From Marmoricola sp. OAE513 (lineage in GTDB: Bacteria; Actinomycetota; Actinomycetes; Propionibacteriales; Nocardioidaceae), in assembly GCF_040546585.1 (NCBI RefSeq), contig NZ_JBEPOC010000001.1:2976001-3040000 (forward strand): a DNA stretch of 64,000 bases. Reading direction: 5' to 3'. The notes below the pieces were generated by a model, which did no database searches, was not told the DNA's origin, and saw only the letters and a program-made list of their open reading frames with translations. This document shows, in pieces, positions 52,072-61,322 of this stretch. The translations under genes and the position numbers were made by a program. How positions within the stretch are numbered: position 1 is the stretch's first letter; each line of letters begins with the position of its first letter.

Positions 52072-55000
52072 CGGACTTCGATGAACTCGGCGCTCCCGGG
52101 ACTGCGAAACGCTTCGAGACAATCTCGGTTAGCGAAGAGAGCACAGTCGTTGCCGCGTACGAGCCGGATAGCGTCAAGGACACAGGATTCCAGAGCGAGT
52201 TAGAACTCGAGCAGGAACTCGTCCGGCTACTGCAGAGTCAGGCGTTCGAGTACTTGCCGATCACAGAAGGTGCAGGCCTCGAGCGAAATCTGCGCACTCG
52301 ATTGGGCGAACTGAACAAGTTCGTCTTCACCGATGACGAGTGGCAGCGCTTCTTCTCGTCTGCGATTTGTGGCAACGCCGACGGCATCACGGAGAAGACC
52401 GCTCGCATTCAGGAGGATCACGTCCAGGTCCTGACGCGCGACGATGGCACCTTCAAGAACATCTACCTCATCGACAAGGCCAACATCCACAACAACCGTC
52501 TCCAGGTCATCAACCAGTACGAGGCCGATGGGACAAGGTCGAACCGCTACGACGTGACCGTCCTCGTCAACGGCCTGCCGATGGTTCACATCGAACTCAA
52601 ACGCCGCGGAGTCGACATCCGTGAGGCGTTCAACCAGATCAACCGGTACCAACGCGAGAGCTTCTGGGCTGATTCCGGACTCTTCGAGTACGTCCAGCTC
52701 TTCGTCATCAGCAACGGCACCCTGACGAAGTACTACTCCAACACCACCCGTGACCGACACGTCAGCGAGACGACAGGTGGCCGCCGTGGGAAGAAGCAGT
52801 CGTCGAACACCTTCGAGTTCACCAGCTGGTGGGCAGACGGCAACAACCGTCCCATCGCCGACCTCACAGGCTTCACCAAGACCTTCTTCGCCAAGCACAC
52901 ACTTCTCAACATTCTGACGAAGTACTGCGTCTTCGACGTCGACCGCAACCTGCTAGTCATGCGTCCCTATCAAATAGTCGCCGCCGAACGAATCCTGCAG
53001 CGCATCGAGACATCCACGAACTCCAGGAAGCTCGGAACGGTCGGCGCCGGCGGCTACGTCTGGCACACCACCGGTTCTGGAAAGACCCTCACAAGCTTCA
53101 AAGCCGCACAGCTGGCAAGCAAGATGCCGTCAGTCGACAAGGTGCTCTTCGTCGTGGACCGCAAGGACCTCGACTACCAAACCCAACGAGAGTACGACCG
53201 GTTCGAGAAGGGCGCCGTCGACGGCACCAACAACACCGCTCACTTGAAGAGGCGTCTCGAAGAGCCCTCATCACGAATCATCGTGACGACGATCCAGAAG
53301 TTGGCTCGCTTCGTCAGCTACGAGCGAGGCCACAACGTTTTCAACGCGCACGTCGTAGTCATTTTCGACGAGTGCCACCGCAGCCAGTTCGGCGACATGC
53401 ACCTGGCCATCACCAACGTCTTCAAGCGCTACAACCTCTTCGGGTTTACCGGCACGCCAATCTTCGCGGAGAACGCCGGTTTCAGCGGCAACCCCCAGCT
53501 CCGAACGACCGAGCAGGCGTTCGGAGACAAGCTGCACACCTACACCATCGTCGACGCCATCAACGACAAGAACGTCCTTCCGTTCCGTATCGACTACGTC
53601 AACACCATCAAGACCCCGGAACACCTGACCGACAAGCAGGTGGCAGCCATCAACACGGAGGCAGCACTTCTTAGTACAGAGCGCGTCGGCGCCGTGACCT
53701 CGTACATCCTCGAACACTTCGATCAGAAGACCCGACGAAACTCCACCTACCGGCTAGGCGAGAAGCGCGTCGCTGGGTTCAACTCGATGTTCGCGACGGC
53801 GTCCATCGACGCAGCCAAGCGGTACTACGCGGAGTTCAACTCCCAGCAGCAGGCCCTGGCAGAATCCAATCCGAGCTATCAACGGCTCAAGGTCGGCATC
53901 ATCTTCAGCTACGCAGCCAACGAGGACCTCGAAGGAGGGATCCTCGGCGAGGAAGAGTTTGAAACCAGCGACCTCGATCAGAGCTCACGCGACTTCCTCG
54001 AAGCCGCCATCCAGGACTACAACAAGCTCTTCAACACCAGCTTCGACACCTCCGCCGAGCGGTTCCAGAACTACTACAAGGACCTGTCGCAGCGCCTGAA
54101 GAACCGCGAGCTCGACCTAGTCATCGTGGTGAACATGTTCCTCACCGGCTTCGACGCCACCACGCTCAACACCCTCTGGGTCGATAAGAACCTCCGCCAG
54201 CACGGACTCATCCAGGCCTACTCCCGCACCAACCGCATCCTCAACTCGGTCAAGACCTACGGCAACATCGTCAGCTTCCGAAACCTAGAGAAGGCAACCA
54301 ACGACGCGCTCTCGCTGTTCGGCAACAAGGACGCCAAGGGCATCGTGCTCCTCAAGCCGTACGGCGACTACTACACGGAGTACTCCAAACTCGTCGCCGA
54401 CCTGCTCGCTCGGTTCCCACTCACCGAAGTCATCGTCGGGGAACAGAACCAGAAGGACTTCATCGCACTCTTCGGCGCCATACTGCGGCTGAGAAACATC
54501 CTCGTCTCCTTCGACGACTTCGCAGGCCACGAGATTCTCAGCGAGCGAGACCTCCAGGACTACCGCAGCATCTACCTCAACCTGTACGCAGACTTCCGAG
54601 CATCCGACGCTGCTGAGAAGGAATCCATCAACGACGACGTCGTCTTCGAGATCGAGCTCATCAAGCAGGTCGAAGTCAACGTCGACTACATCTTGCTGCT
54701 CGTCGAACAGTGGCGCGAAGCGCGTGGCAACGGGTCGGATGTCGAGATGGAAGCGCTCATGAACATCCAGCGCGCCATCGACTCGAGCATCACTCTGCGC
54801 AACAAGCGCGACCTGATCCTGGCGTTCGTCGACTCGGTCAACGTCAGCTCAGACACTGGCGCCGACTGGCGTCTCTTCGTCGAGACAAAGCGGGCCCAGG
54901 AACTCGAAGAACTCATCACTGCCGAAGGGCTCAAACCCGACGAGACGAGAGCATTCGTCGAGAACGCGTTCCGCGACGGCGCCATCCCGACGGCCGGAAC

Positions 55001-55124
55001 AGCAATCACAGGCATCCTGCCGCCGGTCTCACGCTTCGCAGCCGGCAACAACCACGCCGCGAAGAAGCAGACCGTGCTGACCAAACTGGTCGCATTCTTC
55101 GAGCGATTCCACGCGCTGCAGTAG
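52068..55124 (+). CDS. hsdR: Type I restriction endonuclease subunit HsdR
   Basis: This 1018-residue motor-nuclease cuts far from the target after translocating DNA. The N-terminal nuclease has RYDVTVLVNGLPMVHIELKRRGVD (D...ExK). The superfamily 2 helicase has Walker A HTTGSGKT, VVDRKDLDYQT, the DECH box VVIFDECHRSQFG, FGFTGTPIF, and late VNMFLTGFDATTLNTLWVDKNLRQHGLIQAYSRTNRI. The C-terminal helical part (about 200 residues) binds HsdM. GTG start overlaps hsdS by 4 bases. The R-M operon is therefore complete and, apart from the split hsdS, looks intact. Confidence 0.96.
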   Translation: MTDFDELGAPGTAKRFETISVSEESTVVAAYEPDSVKDTGFQSELELEQELVRLLQSQAFEYLPITEGAGLERNLRTRLGELNKFVFTDDEWQRFFSSAICGNADGITEKTARIQEDHVQVLTRDDGTFKNIYLIDKANIHNNRLQVINQYEADGTRSNRYDVTVLVNGLPMVHIELKRRGVDIREAFNQINRYQRESFWADSGLFEYVQLFVISNGTLTKYYSNTTRDRHVSETTGGRRGKKQSSNTFEFTSWWADGNNRPIADLTGFTKTFFAKHTLLNILTKYCVFDVDRNLLVMRPYQIVAAERILQRIETSTNSRKLGTVGAGGYVWHTTGSGKTLTSFKAAQLASKMPSVDKVLFVVDRKDLDYQTQREYDRFEKGAVDGTNNTAHLKRRLEEPSSRIIVTTIQKLARFVSYERGHNVFNAHVVVIFDECHRSQFGDMHLAITNVFKRYNLFGFTGTPIFAENAGFSGNPQLRTTEQAFGDKLHTYTIVDAINDKNVLPFRIDYVNTIKTPEHLTDKQVAAINTEAALLSTERVGAVTSYILEHFDQKTRRNSTYRLGEKRVAGFNSMFATASIDAAKRYYAEFNSQQQALAESNPSYQRLKVGIIFSYAANEDLEGGILGEEEFETSDLDQSSRDFLEAAIQDYNKLFNTSFDTSAERFQNYYKDLSQRLKNRELDLVIVVNMFLTGFDATTLNTLWVDKNLRQHGLIQAYSRTNRILNSVKTYGNIVSFRNLEKATNDALSLFGNKDAKGIVLLKPYGDYYTEYSKLVADLLARFPLTEVIVGEQNQKDFIALFGAILRLRNILVSFDDFAGHEILSERDLQDYRSIYLNLYADFRASDAAEKESINDDVVFEIELIKQVEVNVDYILLLVEQWREARGNGSDVEMEALMNIQRAIDSSITLRNKRDLILAFVDSVNVSSDTGADWRLFVETKRAQELEELITAEGLKPDETRAFVENAFRDGAIPTAGTAITGILPPVSRFAAGNNHAAKKQTVLTKLVAFFERFHALQ

Positions 55125-55145
55125 CCCGCTGTCGGCCCCCGGCGG

Positions 55146-55169
55146 TCGATGTGCGACGTCGCACATCGA
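55146..55169. other. 24-base perfect palindrome after hsdR
   Basis: Half-site TCGATGTGCGAC followed directly by its complement, with no loop, 21 bases after the hsdR stop. A zero-loop palindrome fits a protein-binding or recombination site better than a terminator; no T-run follows. Confidence 0.7.
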
Positions 55170-55223
55170 TCACCGTGAACCATCCGGGTCAGCGTTTCTC
55201 TGTTGAGTTTTCAAGTGGCGAGT

Positions 55224-55257
55224 GCTGCCTGATGCCGTTTCCGGCTGGTCAGGCAGC
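55224..55257 (-). terminator. Hairpin at the end of the transposase-like gene
   Basis: On the minus strand GCTGCCTGA pairs with TCAGGCAGC, and inside them GCCG-GAAA-CGGC forms a second stem with a GNRA loop. It overlaps the stop codon and probably protects or ends the transcript. No strong T-run follows. Confidence 0.55.
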
Positions 55258-57186
55258 GAGGTTGCCCTCCTGGCCCGCGTCCGGGTTGGTGGGCTGGTTC
55301 GGCAGGACGTGGCCGGTGTCCTGGGTGCCGAACAGGTAGTTGCGGTCCATGGCCTTGGCCTCGTCCTTGCTGAGGGTGGTGACGCCCCAGTCGTAGGGGT
55401 CGGCCTGCAGGAGCGGGTGGTCGGTCAGGTGGGTGACGTCGACGCCCTTGGGGTTGATGAGCTGCCGCTCGTACCAGGCGCGGGCCTGCTCCTCGTTGAA
55501 CAGCGCGACCTTGAGGCTGTTGAGGATGTTGATGGTCGCGAGGCCGGGGATGCGGTTGTGGCCGCGGCGGATGCGAAGCCGGCTGGGGTTCTTCAGGATC
55601 CCGAAGGCGCCCTCGACGTAGCTGCGGAGGTTGAAGGCGCGGCGCCAGGCGCGGCTTCCGTAGTACCAGCGCTGCATGAGCTTGCGCTGGTGGTGGGAGT
55701 TGCCGGGGTCGGGGGTGAAGTCGATGGTCTTGTTGGTGCAGCACTTGCGGGTCTTCCAGTCGTCGGGAGGGACGATGGAGGGCAGCGGGTTCTCCATGAG
55801 CTTGTTGGCCTCGAACTGCTCGGGGTCGCGGGCGAAGCAGACGGCCTTGCCGACCATGGCCGGGCACATCCACTTGGAGGCGAGGTTCTTGAGCAGTCCG
55901 GTCTCCTTGCGGTCGAAAGCCCAGTGGTCCTGGAAGGCTTCGACGGCCTCGTAGTGGTCCTCGGTCTCGTCGCGGGCGAACGTGGCCGGCAGGGGCCGCT
56001 GGTCCATCGGTGCCGAGGGGCAGTGCATCCAGCCGAACTGCATGATCGCGCCGTGCACGAGGACCAGGCCGGCGGAGTCCGAGCGCATGGCGAGTACCTG
56101 CTCGATGCCGCGCTCGGCCAGAGGAGCGGCCCAGCGGTCGGCCTTGAGGTTCGTGTACAGGAGGTCGCCGATGACGCGGGTGATCTTCGAGCGCTCGGAG
56201 GCGCGGTCGATCATGCGCAGGGAGGCGGTGACGACGTCCTCGTTGGCGGGCACGCAGATCAGGCCCTCGACCTGCAGCGGCTCGGAGTCCTTGGGCTGGT
56301 TGGGGTCGGCGGTGCGGACGATGGTGTGCTGGTGGAACCCGTACCCGGCCTCGGACTTGCCGTCCTTGCCGGTCTTGTAGCCCCACTCGGCGTCGTCCGC
56401 GCGTCCGGCGGCCGCGCGCAGCGCGACCGGGACCTCGACGGGGGCGGTGTTGCCGTCCTCGTCGATGCCGATCCCGGCGACCTGGAGGTCGGGGTCGGCG
56501 ACGCCAGAGTCGTCGGATTCGCCGTCTTCGCTGGCGTGCCTGGCGGTGCCGTCCTTGAGCTTCTTCACCACGGCGGCGCGGTCCTTGCTGGGGCCGCGGT
56601 TCCAGGCCCAGATACCGGTCCCGTCGATGGCGACGGTCGACCCGGAACGGGTGAGGACGGTGGTACCGATGAGGGCGTCGACGATGCTCTCGACCTTCGT
56701 GCGGCGCTGCTCGCGTTCCTGGTCGGTGAGGTCGGGTGCCGTGCCGTGGCCGTAGTCGAGCTTCTTGCGGAACGCGGTGACGACCTTGGCCAGGTCGTCG
56801 TATCCGACTCGCTCGTAGCCGTCCTCGACCCAGATCTCCTTGCGCTGCTTGCCGTTCCTGGTCAGGCGCGGCTTCTCGGGGTCGTAGTCCGCGGGCAGCC
56901 GCGGGGCGGTGGTGGTCAGCGGCCGGATCACTCCGAGCTCGAGCTGGAACTCGCGAGGCAGGTTCTGGGTGAGGGTCTGGTGGATCTTCGCGGTGGTGGT
57001 CTCCTGACCGATGCGGGTGCAGAGGATGACCCCGACCAGCCAGATGTGGGTGTTCTGCCGCAGGCTGCCGCGACGGCCCTTCTGAGACGGCGGAGGTTCG
57101 GGGCAGATGAGGTCGAGGATTCCGCTGGCCTCGATGATGTGCACCGACCGCTCGAACATCGAACGGGTGATCTGGACGTCAGCCAT
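55249..57186 (-). CDS. DDE transposase-like protein, last gene of a three-gene module
   Basis: This 645-residue protein has a candidate RNase H-type DDE triad: Asp 188 in STVAIDGTGIWAW, Asp 341 in VIGDLLYTNL, and Glu 525 in RSYVEGAFGILKNP. The N-terminal part is helical (FERSVHIIEASGILDLI). The insertion between the second Asp and the Glu is long and contains Cys (MHCP, KWMCPAMV, CCTNKT) that may bind zinc. Length and motifs are loosely like IS4/IS1182-type transposases, but it is not typical of either. Its ATG overlaps the stop of the recombinase-like gene by one base (minus-strand TGATG), so the proteins are made together. Clear terminal inverted repeats were not found. Confidence 0.72.
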   Translation of the reverse strand: MADVQITRSMFERSVHIIEASGILDLICPEPPPSQKGRRGSLRQNTHIWLVGVILCTRIGQETTTAKIHQTLTQNLPREFQLELGVIRPLTTTAPRLPADYDPEKPRLTRNGKQRKEIWVEDGYERVGYDDLAKVVTAFRKKLDYGHGTAPDLTDQEREQRRTKVESIVDALIGTTVLTRSGSTVAIDGTGIWAWNRGPSKDRAAVVKKLKDGTARHASEDGESDDSGVADPDLQVAGIGIDEDGNTAPVEVPVALRAAAGRADDAEWGYKTGKDGKSEAGYGFHQHTIVRTADPNQPKDSEPLQVEGLICVPANEDVVTASLRMIDRASERSKITRVIGDLLYTNLKADRWAAPLAERGIEQVLAMRSDSAGLVLVHGAIMQFGWMHCPSAPMDQRPLPATFARDETEDHYEAVEAFQDHWAFDRKETGLLKNLASKWMCPAMVGKAVCFARDPEQFEANKLMENPLPSIVPPDDWKTRKCCTNKTIDFTPDPGNSHHQRKLMQRWYYGSRAWRRAFNLRSYVEGAFGILKNPSRLRIRRGHNRIPGLATINILNSLKVALFNEEQARAWYERQLINPKGVDVTHLTDHPLLQADPYDWGVTTLSKDEAKAMDRNYLFGTQDTGHVLPNQPTNPDAGQEGNLAA

Positions 57187-58202
57187 CAGGACTCACCGCG
57201 CAGTCCGGTCGAGGCGAGGGTGTTGAGGCCCTTGTGCTCGAGCCAGGGGCCGATGTGCGGTTGGAGCTCGGAGATGGTGCGTGCCGACTTCAGGCCCGCG
57301 GCCTGAAGGATGAGGGCGAGGGGAACGGTGTCGGTCATAAGGTCGGCGAGCCAGGTGGCGCGCAACCGGGCGGGTTCAATGTGGGGGACGCCCACGAGTG
57401 CGGCGCGTTCGGTGGCGCGTGCGGCCGTGTTGCGGCGGTCGATCTTCCCGACGAGCAGCTGCTCGGAAGGCTTGCGACCGGCGGCGGCCTCCCGCAGGAG
57501 GGTCTCGAGGTCGGCGCGGACCGGGACGATGCGGGGACGGGGGCCGTGGATGTGGATCAGGAGCCCGTCGGGGCCGTGGTCCTCGATGTCGCTGACGTGG
57601 GCGTGTCGCAGGTCGATGCTGTCCATGCCTGCGCCGAGGCCGCATGCCACGACGGTGGACAGGTCGCGGCGGCGCGCTTCGGTGGGCTGGATGCGGCTGG
57701 CCTGAATGATGGCGGCCTTCTCCGCCGGGGTGTAGCAGGCCTTGATGGCTGCGTGCGCGATCGGGGTGAGCTTCGCGGGAGTCTGGGGGCCGGGGTTGGT
57801 GCTCGCGGCGAGAGCGAGGAGGCGGCGGCGCCGCTCGGCGCGGTGGTGCTCGTCCTTGTCGGCCTGGTCGATGCGGGTGAACTCGTCTATGACGTGGGTG
57901 GTCATGACGTTCTCGACGGTGAGCTCCAAGCCCCGGGAAAGAGCGAAGCGGGCGAGCTCAGTCAGGTGGGTGCAGTGCTTGCGGACGCTGTCCTTCCCGA
58001 CGAGGGTCGAAGCGGTGATGACGTCGGTCAGGAACGGGCGGATGAGTTCCATCGGCCGGCCGGTCTTGTCGACCGGGTTGTGCGAGTCGATCACCGCGGC
58101 GAGCTCGTCGGGGAGGTCGCGGCCCTGGGGCTGGGCCTGCACCTCGGCCATGGCGCGCGCGAACGCGGCCCGGTTGGGGCGCTTGGACTTCTTGGTGGGC
58201 AT
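57186..58202 (-). CDS. Tyrosine-recombinase-like protein lacking the catalytic residues
   Basis: This 338-residue protein has an N-terminal helical part that could be a core-binding domain (residues 50-135) and a C-terminal half in tyrosine-recombinase layout. Residues 181-205 (STVVACGLGAGMDSIDLRHAHVSDI) match the arm I block, but the catalytic Arg position has no Arg in the GAGMDS stretch. Residues 277-289 (PARLRATWLADLM) match the HxxR block, keeping an Arg and lacking His. Residues 295-312 lack a Tyr nucleophile. It is best seen as a DNA-binding derivative of an integrase. It is translated together with the DDE protein. Assignment by pattern only. Confidence 0.55.
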   Translation of the reverse strand: MPTKKSKRPNRAAFARAMAEVQAQPQGRDLPDELAAVIDSHNPVDKTGRPMELIRPFLTDVITASTLVGKDSVRKHCTHLTELARFALSRGLELTVENVMTTHVIDEFTRIDQADKDEHHRAERRRRLLALAASTNPGPQTPAKLTPIAHAAIKACYTPAEKAAIIQASRIQPTEARRRDLSTVVACGLGAGMDSIDLRHAHVSDIEDHGPDGLLIHIHGPRPRIVPVRADLETLLREAAAGRKPSEQLLVGKIDRRNTAARATERAALVGVPHIEPARLRATWLADLMTDTVPLALILQAAGLKSARTISELQPHIGPWLEHKGLNTLASTGLRGES

Positions 58203-58299
58203 TGTCTGGCTTTCGGTGGTCGGTCGGCGCGCTGGGTGCGTGCCGATCCGGACTGGAACGTGACGGGTGAGGGCTGCGGCGCAATCAGGTGGCGGGCAT

Positions 58300-58310
58300 T
58301 CCGCGGAACT
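58300..58310. repeat. Candidate shared operator box, copy 1
   Basis: TCCGCGGAACT lies 98 bases upstream of the recombinase-like start. It overlaps the perfect palindrome TTCCGCGGAA (58299-58308). The same 11 bases occur at 59263-59273, upstream of the other module gene, and TCCGCGG recurs just before the methylase start (59408). Confidence 0.45.
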
Positions 58311-58335
58311 TTTTTCAGCTGGTTGCGGCGGCGGT

Positions 58336-59229
58336 CTAGGAGCTTCGGGAATCCCGTGCTTCGGCGGGCAGAGTTCCGCGCAGGATTCGACAGTTCTCGG
58401 GCTCGGGGTGGAGGGGGAGACCCTGGGCCCGGGTCAGAGCAAGGTCGAGGTCGCGCCTGGTCAGGCCGTGGTTCGAGATGAGTACGGCGACCGGCTCGTC
58501 CTGTTCGAGGACCTCGTAGGTGATTGCGGCGGCCAGGACGGGCTTGGTCAGGTTCATCGAGCGCGACGCGGCGAAGCTGCGGGCTGCCCGCCAGCGGGCG
58601 TTCGCCTGCGTCGTCGTGTCTCCGCCCGCGGCCGTGGTCGCCGCCGTGATGTCTTGTTCCGTGCGGGCCTGGGCCAGCACGGTCAAGAAGGCTGCAGCCT
58701 CCTGGTGCAACGTCGAGGTCGGGTCGGACGCGTGCCGCAGGGCGCTGGCCTCGGTGTGCCGAAGGGCATCCAGGGTCGCGGGCTGGATCATGGCTGCGAC
58801 GCGGGCGCCGTCGGCCCGTCGGGGCTGTCGCCACGGCAGGTCGCGGTGGACTGCCTGCAGGCGGCGCAGGATCCCGCGCTGATTCTCCCGGGTTCGCCCG
58901 CCGGGCGAGCGGCGCTGCAGTACGAGGTCGTAGGAGAGCAGCGTGCGGTCGTCCAAGACCTCTTCGAGGGTCACCGGCCGCCCGGTGCTGATCAGGTGAG
59001 CAACGACGTGACCCACGCACTGGATGTCCTTTTCGACCCGAAGGCGAGTCAGCGGGCCGGCGCGGGTGACCAGGTCAACCACCGCGGGCGCGATCAGTAC
59101 CCACGTCGACTCCGAAGCTGCGGAAGGACGGTAGGAGGTCAGGAACCGCTGGAGCTCCGCGGGGTCGTCGAGGTCGCCGGCGTGCGTAGAGGCATTCATG
59201 GCCGTCACCGTCCGGAAGCGCTCCGTCAC
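58336..59229 (-). CDS. Unknown protein, first gene of the transposase module
   Basis: This 297-residue, mainly helical soluble protein is not recognised. Visible parts are FLTSYRPSAASESTWVLIAPAVVDLVTRAG, VEKDIQCVGHVVAHLISTGRPVTLEEVLDD, TRENQRGILRRLQAVHRDL and a second helical half (EAAAFLTVLAQARTEQDITAATTAAGGD). The first half resembles the SAM-like core-binding domain of tyrosine recombinases, with the stretch TRENQRGILRRLQAVHR in the right place. No catalytic domain follows. The start may be GTG 59229 or ATG 59199. It precedes the recombinase-like and DDE genes in the same direction, with a 133-base gap to the former. Confidence 0.55.
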   Translation of the reverse strand: MTERFRTVTAMNASTHAGDLDDPAELQRFLTSYRPSAASESTWVLIAPAVVDLVTRAGPLTRLRVEKDIQCVGHVVAHLISTGRPVTLEEVLDDRTLLSYDLVLQRRSPGGRTRENQRGILRRLQAVHRDLPWRQPRRADGARVAAMIQPATLDALRHTEASALRHASDPTSTLHQEAAAFLTVLAQARTEQDITAATTAAGGDTTTQANARWRAARSFAASRSMNLTKPVLAAAITYEVLEQDEPVAVLISNHGLTRRDLDLALTRAQGLPLHPEPENCRILRGTLPAEARDSRSS

Positions 59230-59262
59230 GTCAACTAGGCCTCGGCCCGGGTAGCAGGACGG

Positions 59263-59273
59263 TCCGCGGAACT
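59263..59273. repeat. Candidate shared operator box, copy 2
   Basis: TCCGCGGAACT sits 34 bases upstream of the first module gene's GTG, identical to the box at 58300-58310. The centre TCCGCGGA is palindromic. The gap also lies before the divergent methylase. Confidence 0.45.
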
Positions 59274-59407
59274 GGCAGTACGGCAGAGATGCCAGGGCTC
59301 TTGAGCCGAAGTGACTAGCCGGGCCCGCCGTAGGACCGACCAGAAATGACCGTCCGGCTGTAGCTGACCCTATTGCTGCAGACCGGTCCGCTCACACGGT
59401 CCGCGGC

Positions 59408-61276
59408 ATGACACTCCACGCCGCCCGAGCCCTTGCCAGCGCACTCGACACCCTCGTCGCCAAGAGCGACCAGCTAGGTGGCGTTGCAGCAGTCGAAGGA
59501 GCACTCATCCGACGGTTCTGCACCCTCAACGCCTGCCTGCCCCGCAACAACAAGCTGATCCTCGCCAAGATCGCTGGGTCGACCCCTGAGGCCGACGCAG
59601 CTGTCTCCAAGATTCAGCTGCGCACCATCGACACCCTGGTCCTCGCCTTCGAGAAGCTCGCGTCCGGCGACGTCAAGGAGACCGGCAGCGTGTTCACGCC
59701 CCAGTCCGTCGCAGACTTCATGGCGGCCGAGGCCATCACCCCCGCACGAGGGCGCGCCACCGTTGTGGACCCGTCGTGCGGCTGCGGCGCACTTCTCGTC
59801 GCTGCACTGCGGCGCCTGCACGCGCTCACCGGCCGCCGTGCCTCTCGCATCATCGCCGAACAGTTGTACGGCTCGGACATCGACGCCGGCAGCATCGAGC
59901 GCGTCAAGGTCCTGCTCTCACTCGTCGCTCTCGAACTCGGTGACGACACGAAGGTCATTTCCTTCAACCTGGTCTGTCGCGACAGCATCCTCGACGACTT
60001 CGAGACGTTCTTCCCGGCCGCCAGGACGTTCGACGTCGTCATCGGCAACCCGCCGTACGTCCGCTTCCAGAAGCTGGGCGATTACGAACGCACGAGCATC
60101 GCTCGCAGCTACGTCACTGCGTCCAAGGGCAACTTCAACCTGTACTTCGCGTTCTTCGAGCTCGCAGCACAGCTTCGCGCCCCCGGCGGGGCGATCGCCT
60201 ACATCACGCCCAGCAACTATCTCCGGGCGTCTTCCGCCGCACCGCTGCGGATGGCCATGTCTCTCAACCAGATGGCAACCAAGATCGTCGACTTCGGCCA
60301 CGCGGCGGTGTTCCCGACGGCAGCGACCTACACCGCAATCACCATCGGGGACCTTGCTGAACCTGCCGGTCAGACTGCCTACCAGGAATGCCCGGCTGGA
60401 GCAGCAGGTCTGCGTCGCCTTCCGAAGGCGGCAGCGCTGTACGACGTACGCACTTACGGATCGAACCCGTGGCCGCTGGTCAGTCATCGACACCAGCGCA
60501 ACATCCGCAGACTCGAAACGTCCGGGCCCGCCCTCGAGACTCTCGCCAGTGTCCGGTTCGGGGCGGCGACCCTGCGCGACAACCTGTTCCTCCTCAACCC
60601 CGCCGACGACCTGGGAGGGGAGTGGCTCCGCGAACACGAAGGCAAGCGTTACACCGTCGAGGAAGTCGCCACCCGCCGCGCAGTCCGAGTATCCTCGGTG
60701 ACCAACCAGGCCGACATGAACCGCTACGCCGGCCGGATCATCTACCCCTACGACATCATCGACGGCCGCGCCGTGATCTGGTCGACCGAACGCCTCGCCG
60801 AGTTTCCCAAGTGCGCCCGCTACCTGGCCGCCATCAAGGACGAGCTCGCCCGACGCGACAAAGGCAACAAGACCTACCCACAGTGGTATGCCTACGGCCG
60901 AACCCAGGGCCTGGCACCGACCGGTCCGAAGTTGCTCACCCCGCTCTACGGTGCCCGGCCGCGATTCCTGCTCGACGCCGACCCCGAGCGGCTCTTCCTC
61001 AACGGCTGCTCGATCGTGTCCACCGATGAACGGGTCACCACTGACTTGCTCAGCGCCGTCCTGAACTCCGGCCTGCTCCACTACTACATCGAGCAGACCA
61101 GCTCACCGCTCTCAGGTGCTTACTACTCCTACCAGAAGGCCGCCATCGCCAAGTTCACCATCCCCGACGCCGTCATCGCCGCAGCCCCGACCCTGATCGC
61201 GGCCACCCCGGCGGAGCAGGACCGCATCCTCGAAGACCTCTACAAGGTCAAGATCCCCACCCAGTACCGGCGGTGA
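59408..61276 (+). CDS. N6-adenine DNA methyltransferase, gamma class with TaqI-type specificity domain
   Basis: This 622-residue enzyme methylates adenine in DNA. It has a helical N-terminus, then VFTPQSVADFMAAEAI near residue 95, the SAM motif I VVDPSCGCGALLVAAL at 120-133, and motif IV VIGNPPYVRF at 211-220, the NPPY form being typical of N6-adenine enzymes. The C-terminal 250 residues look like the TaqI-type recognition domain (LTPLYGARPRFLLDADPERLFLNGCSIVS, LNSGLLHYYIEQTSSPLSGAYYSYQKAAIAKFTIP). It stands next to a candidate endonuclease, forming a likely type II-like system. Codon bias is close to the host's. Confidence 0.9.
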   Translation: MTLHAARALASALDTLVAKSDQLGGVAAVEGALIRRFCTLNACLPRNNKLILAKIAGSTPEADAAVSKIQLRTIDTLVLAFEKLASGDVKETGSVFTPQSVADFMAAEAITPARGRATVVDPSCGCGALLVAALRRLHALTGRRASRIIAEQLYGSDIDAGSIERVKVLLSLVALELGDDTKVISFNLVCRDSILDDFETFFPAARTFDVVIGNPPYVRFQKLGDYERTSIARSYVTASKGNFNLYFAFFELAAQLRAPGGAIAYITPSNYLRASSAAPLRMAMSLNQMATKIVDFGHAAVFPTAATYTAITIGDLAEPAGQTAYQECPAGAAGLRRLPKAAALYDVRTYGSNPWPLVSHRHQRNIRRLETSGPALETLASVRFGAATLRDNLFLLNPADDLGGEWLREHEGKRYTVEEVATRRAVRVSSVTNQADMNRYAGRIIYPYDIIDGRAVIWSTERLAEFPKCARYLAAIKDELARRDKGNKTYPQWYAYGRTQGLAPTGPKLLTPLYGARPRFLLDADPERLFLNGCSIVSTDERVTTDLLSAVLNSGLLHYYIEQTSSPLSGAYYSYQKAAIAKFTIPDAVIAAAPTLIAATPAEQDRILEDLYKVKIPTQYRR

Positions 61277-61322
61277 CCCAGGCTGGTTGCTAGACGGTTT
61301 GAGGCACGGACCGTCCACCGGC

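Noticed and set aside
55186-59370. A 4.2-kb insertion element bounded by GGGTCAGC inverted repeats
   Set aside because: Only 8 bases match, with no extension and no target duplication; such a match is not rare in the space searched.
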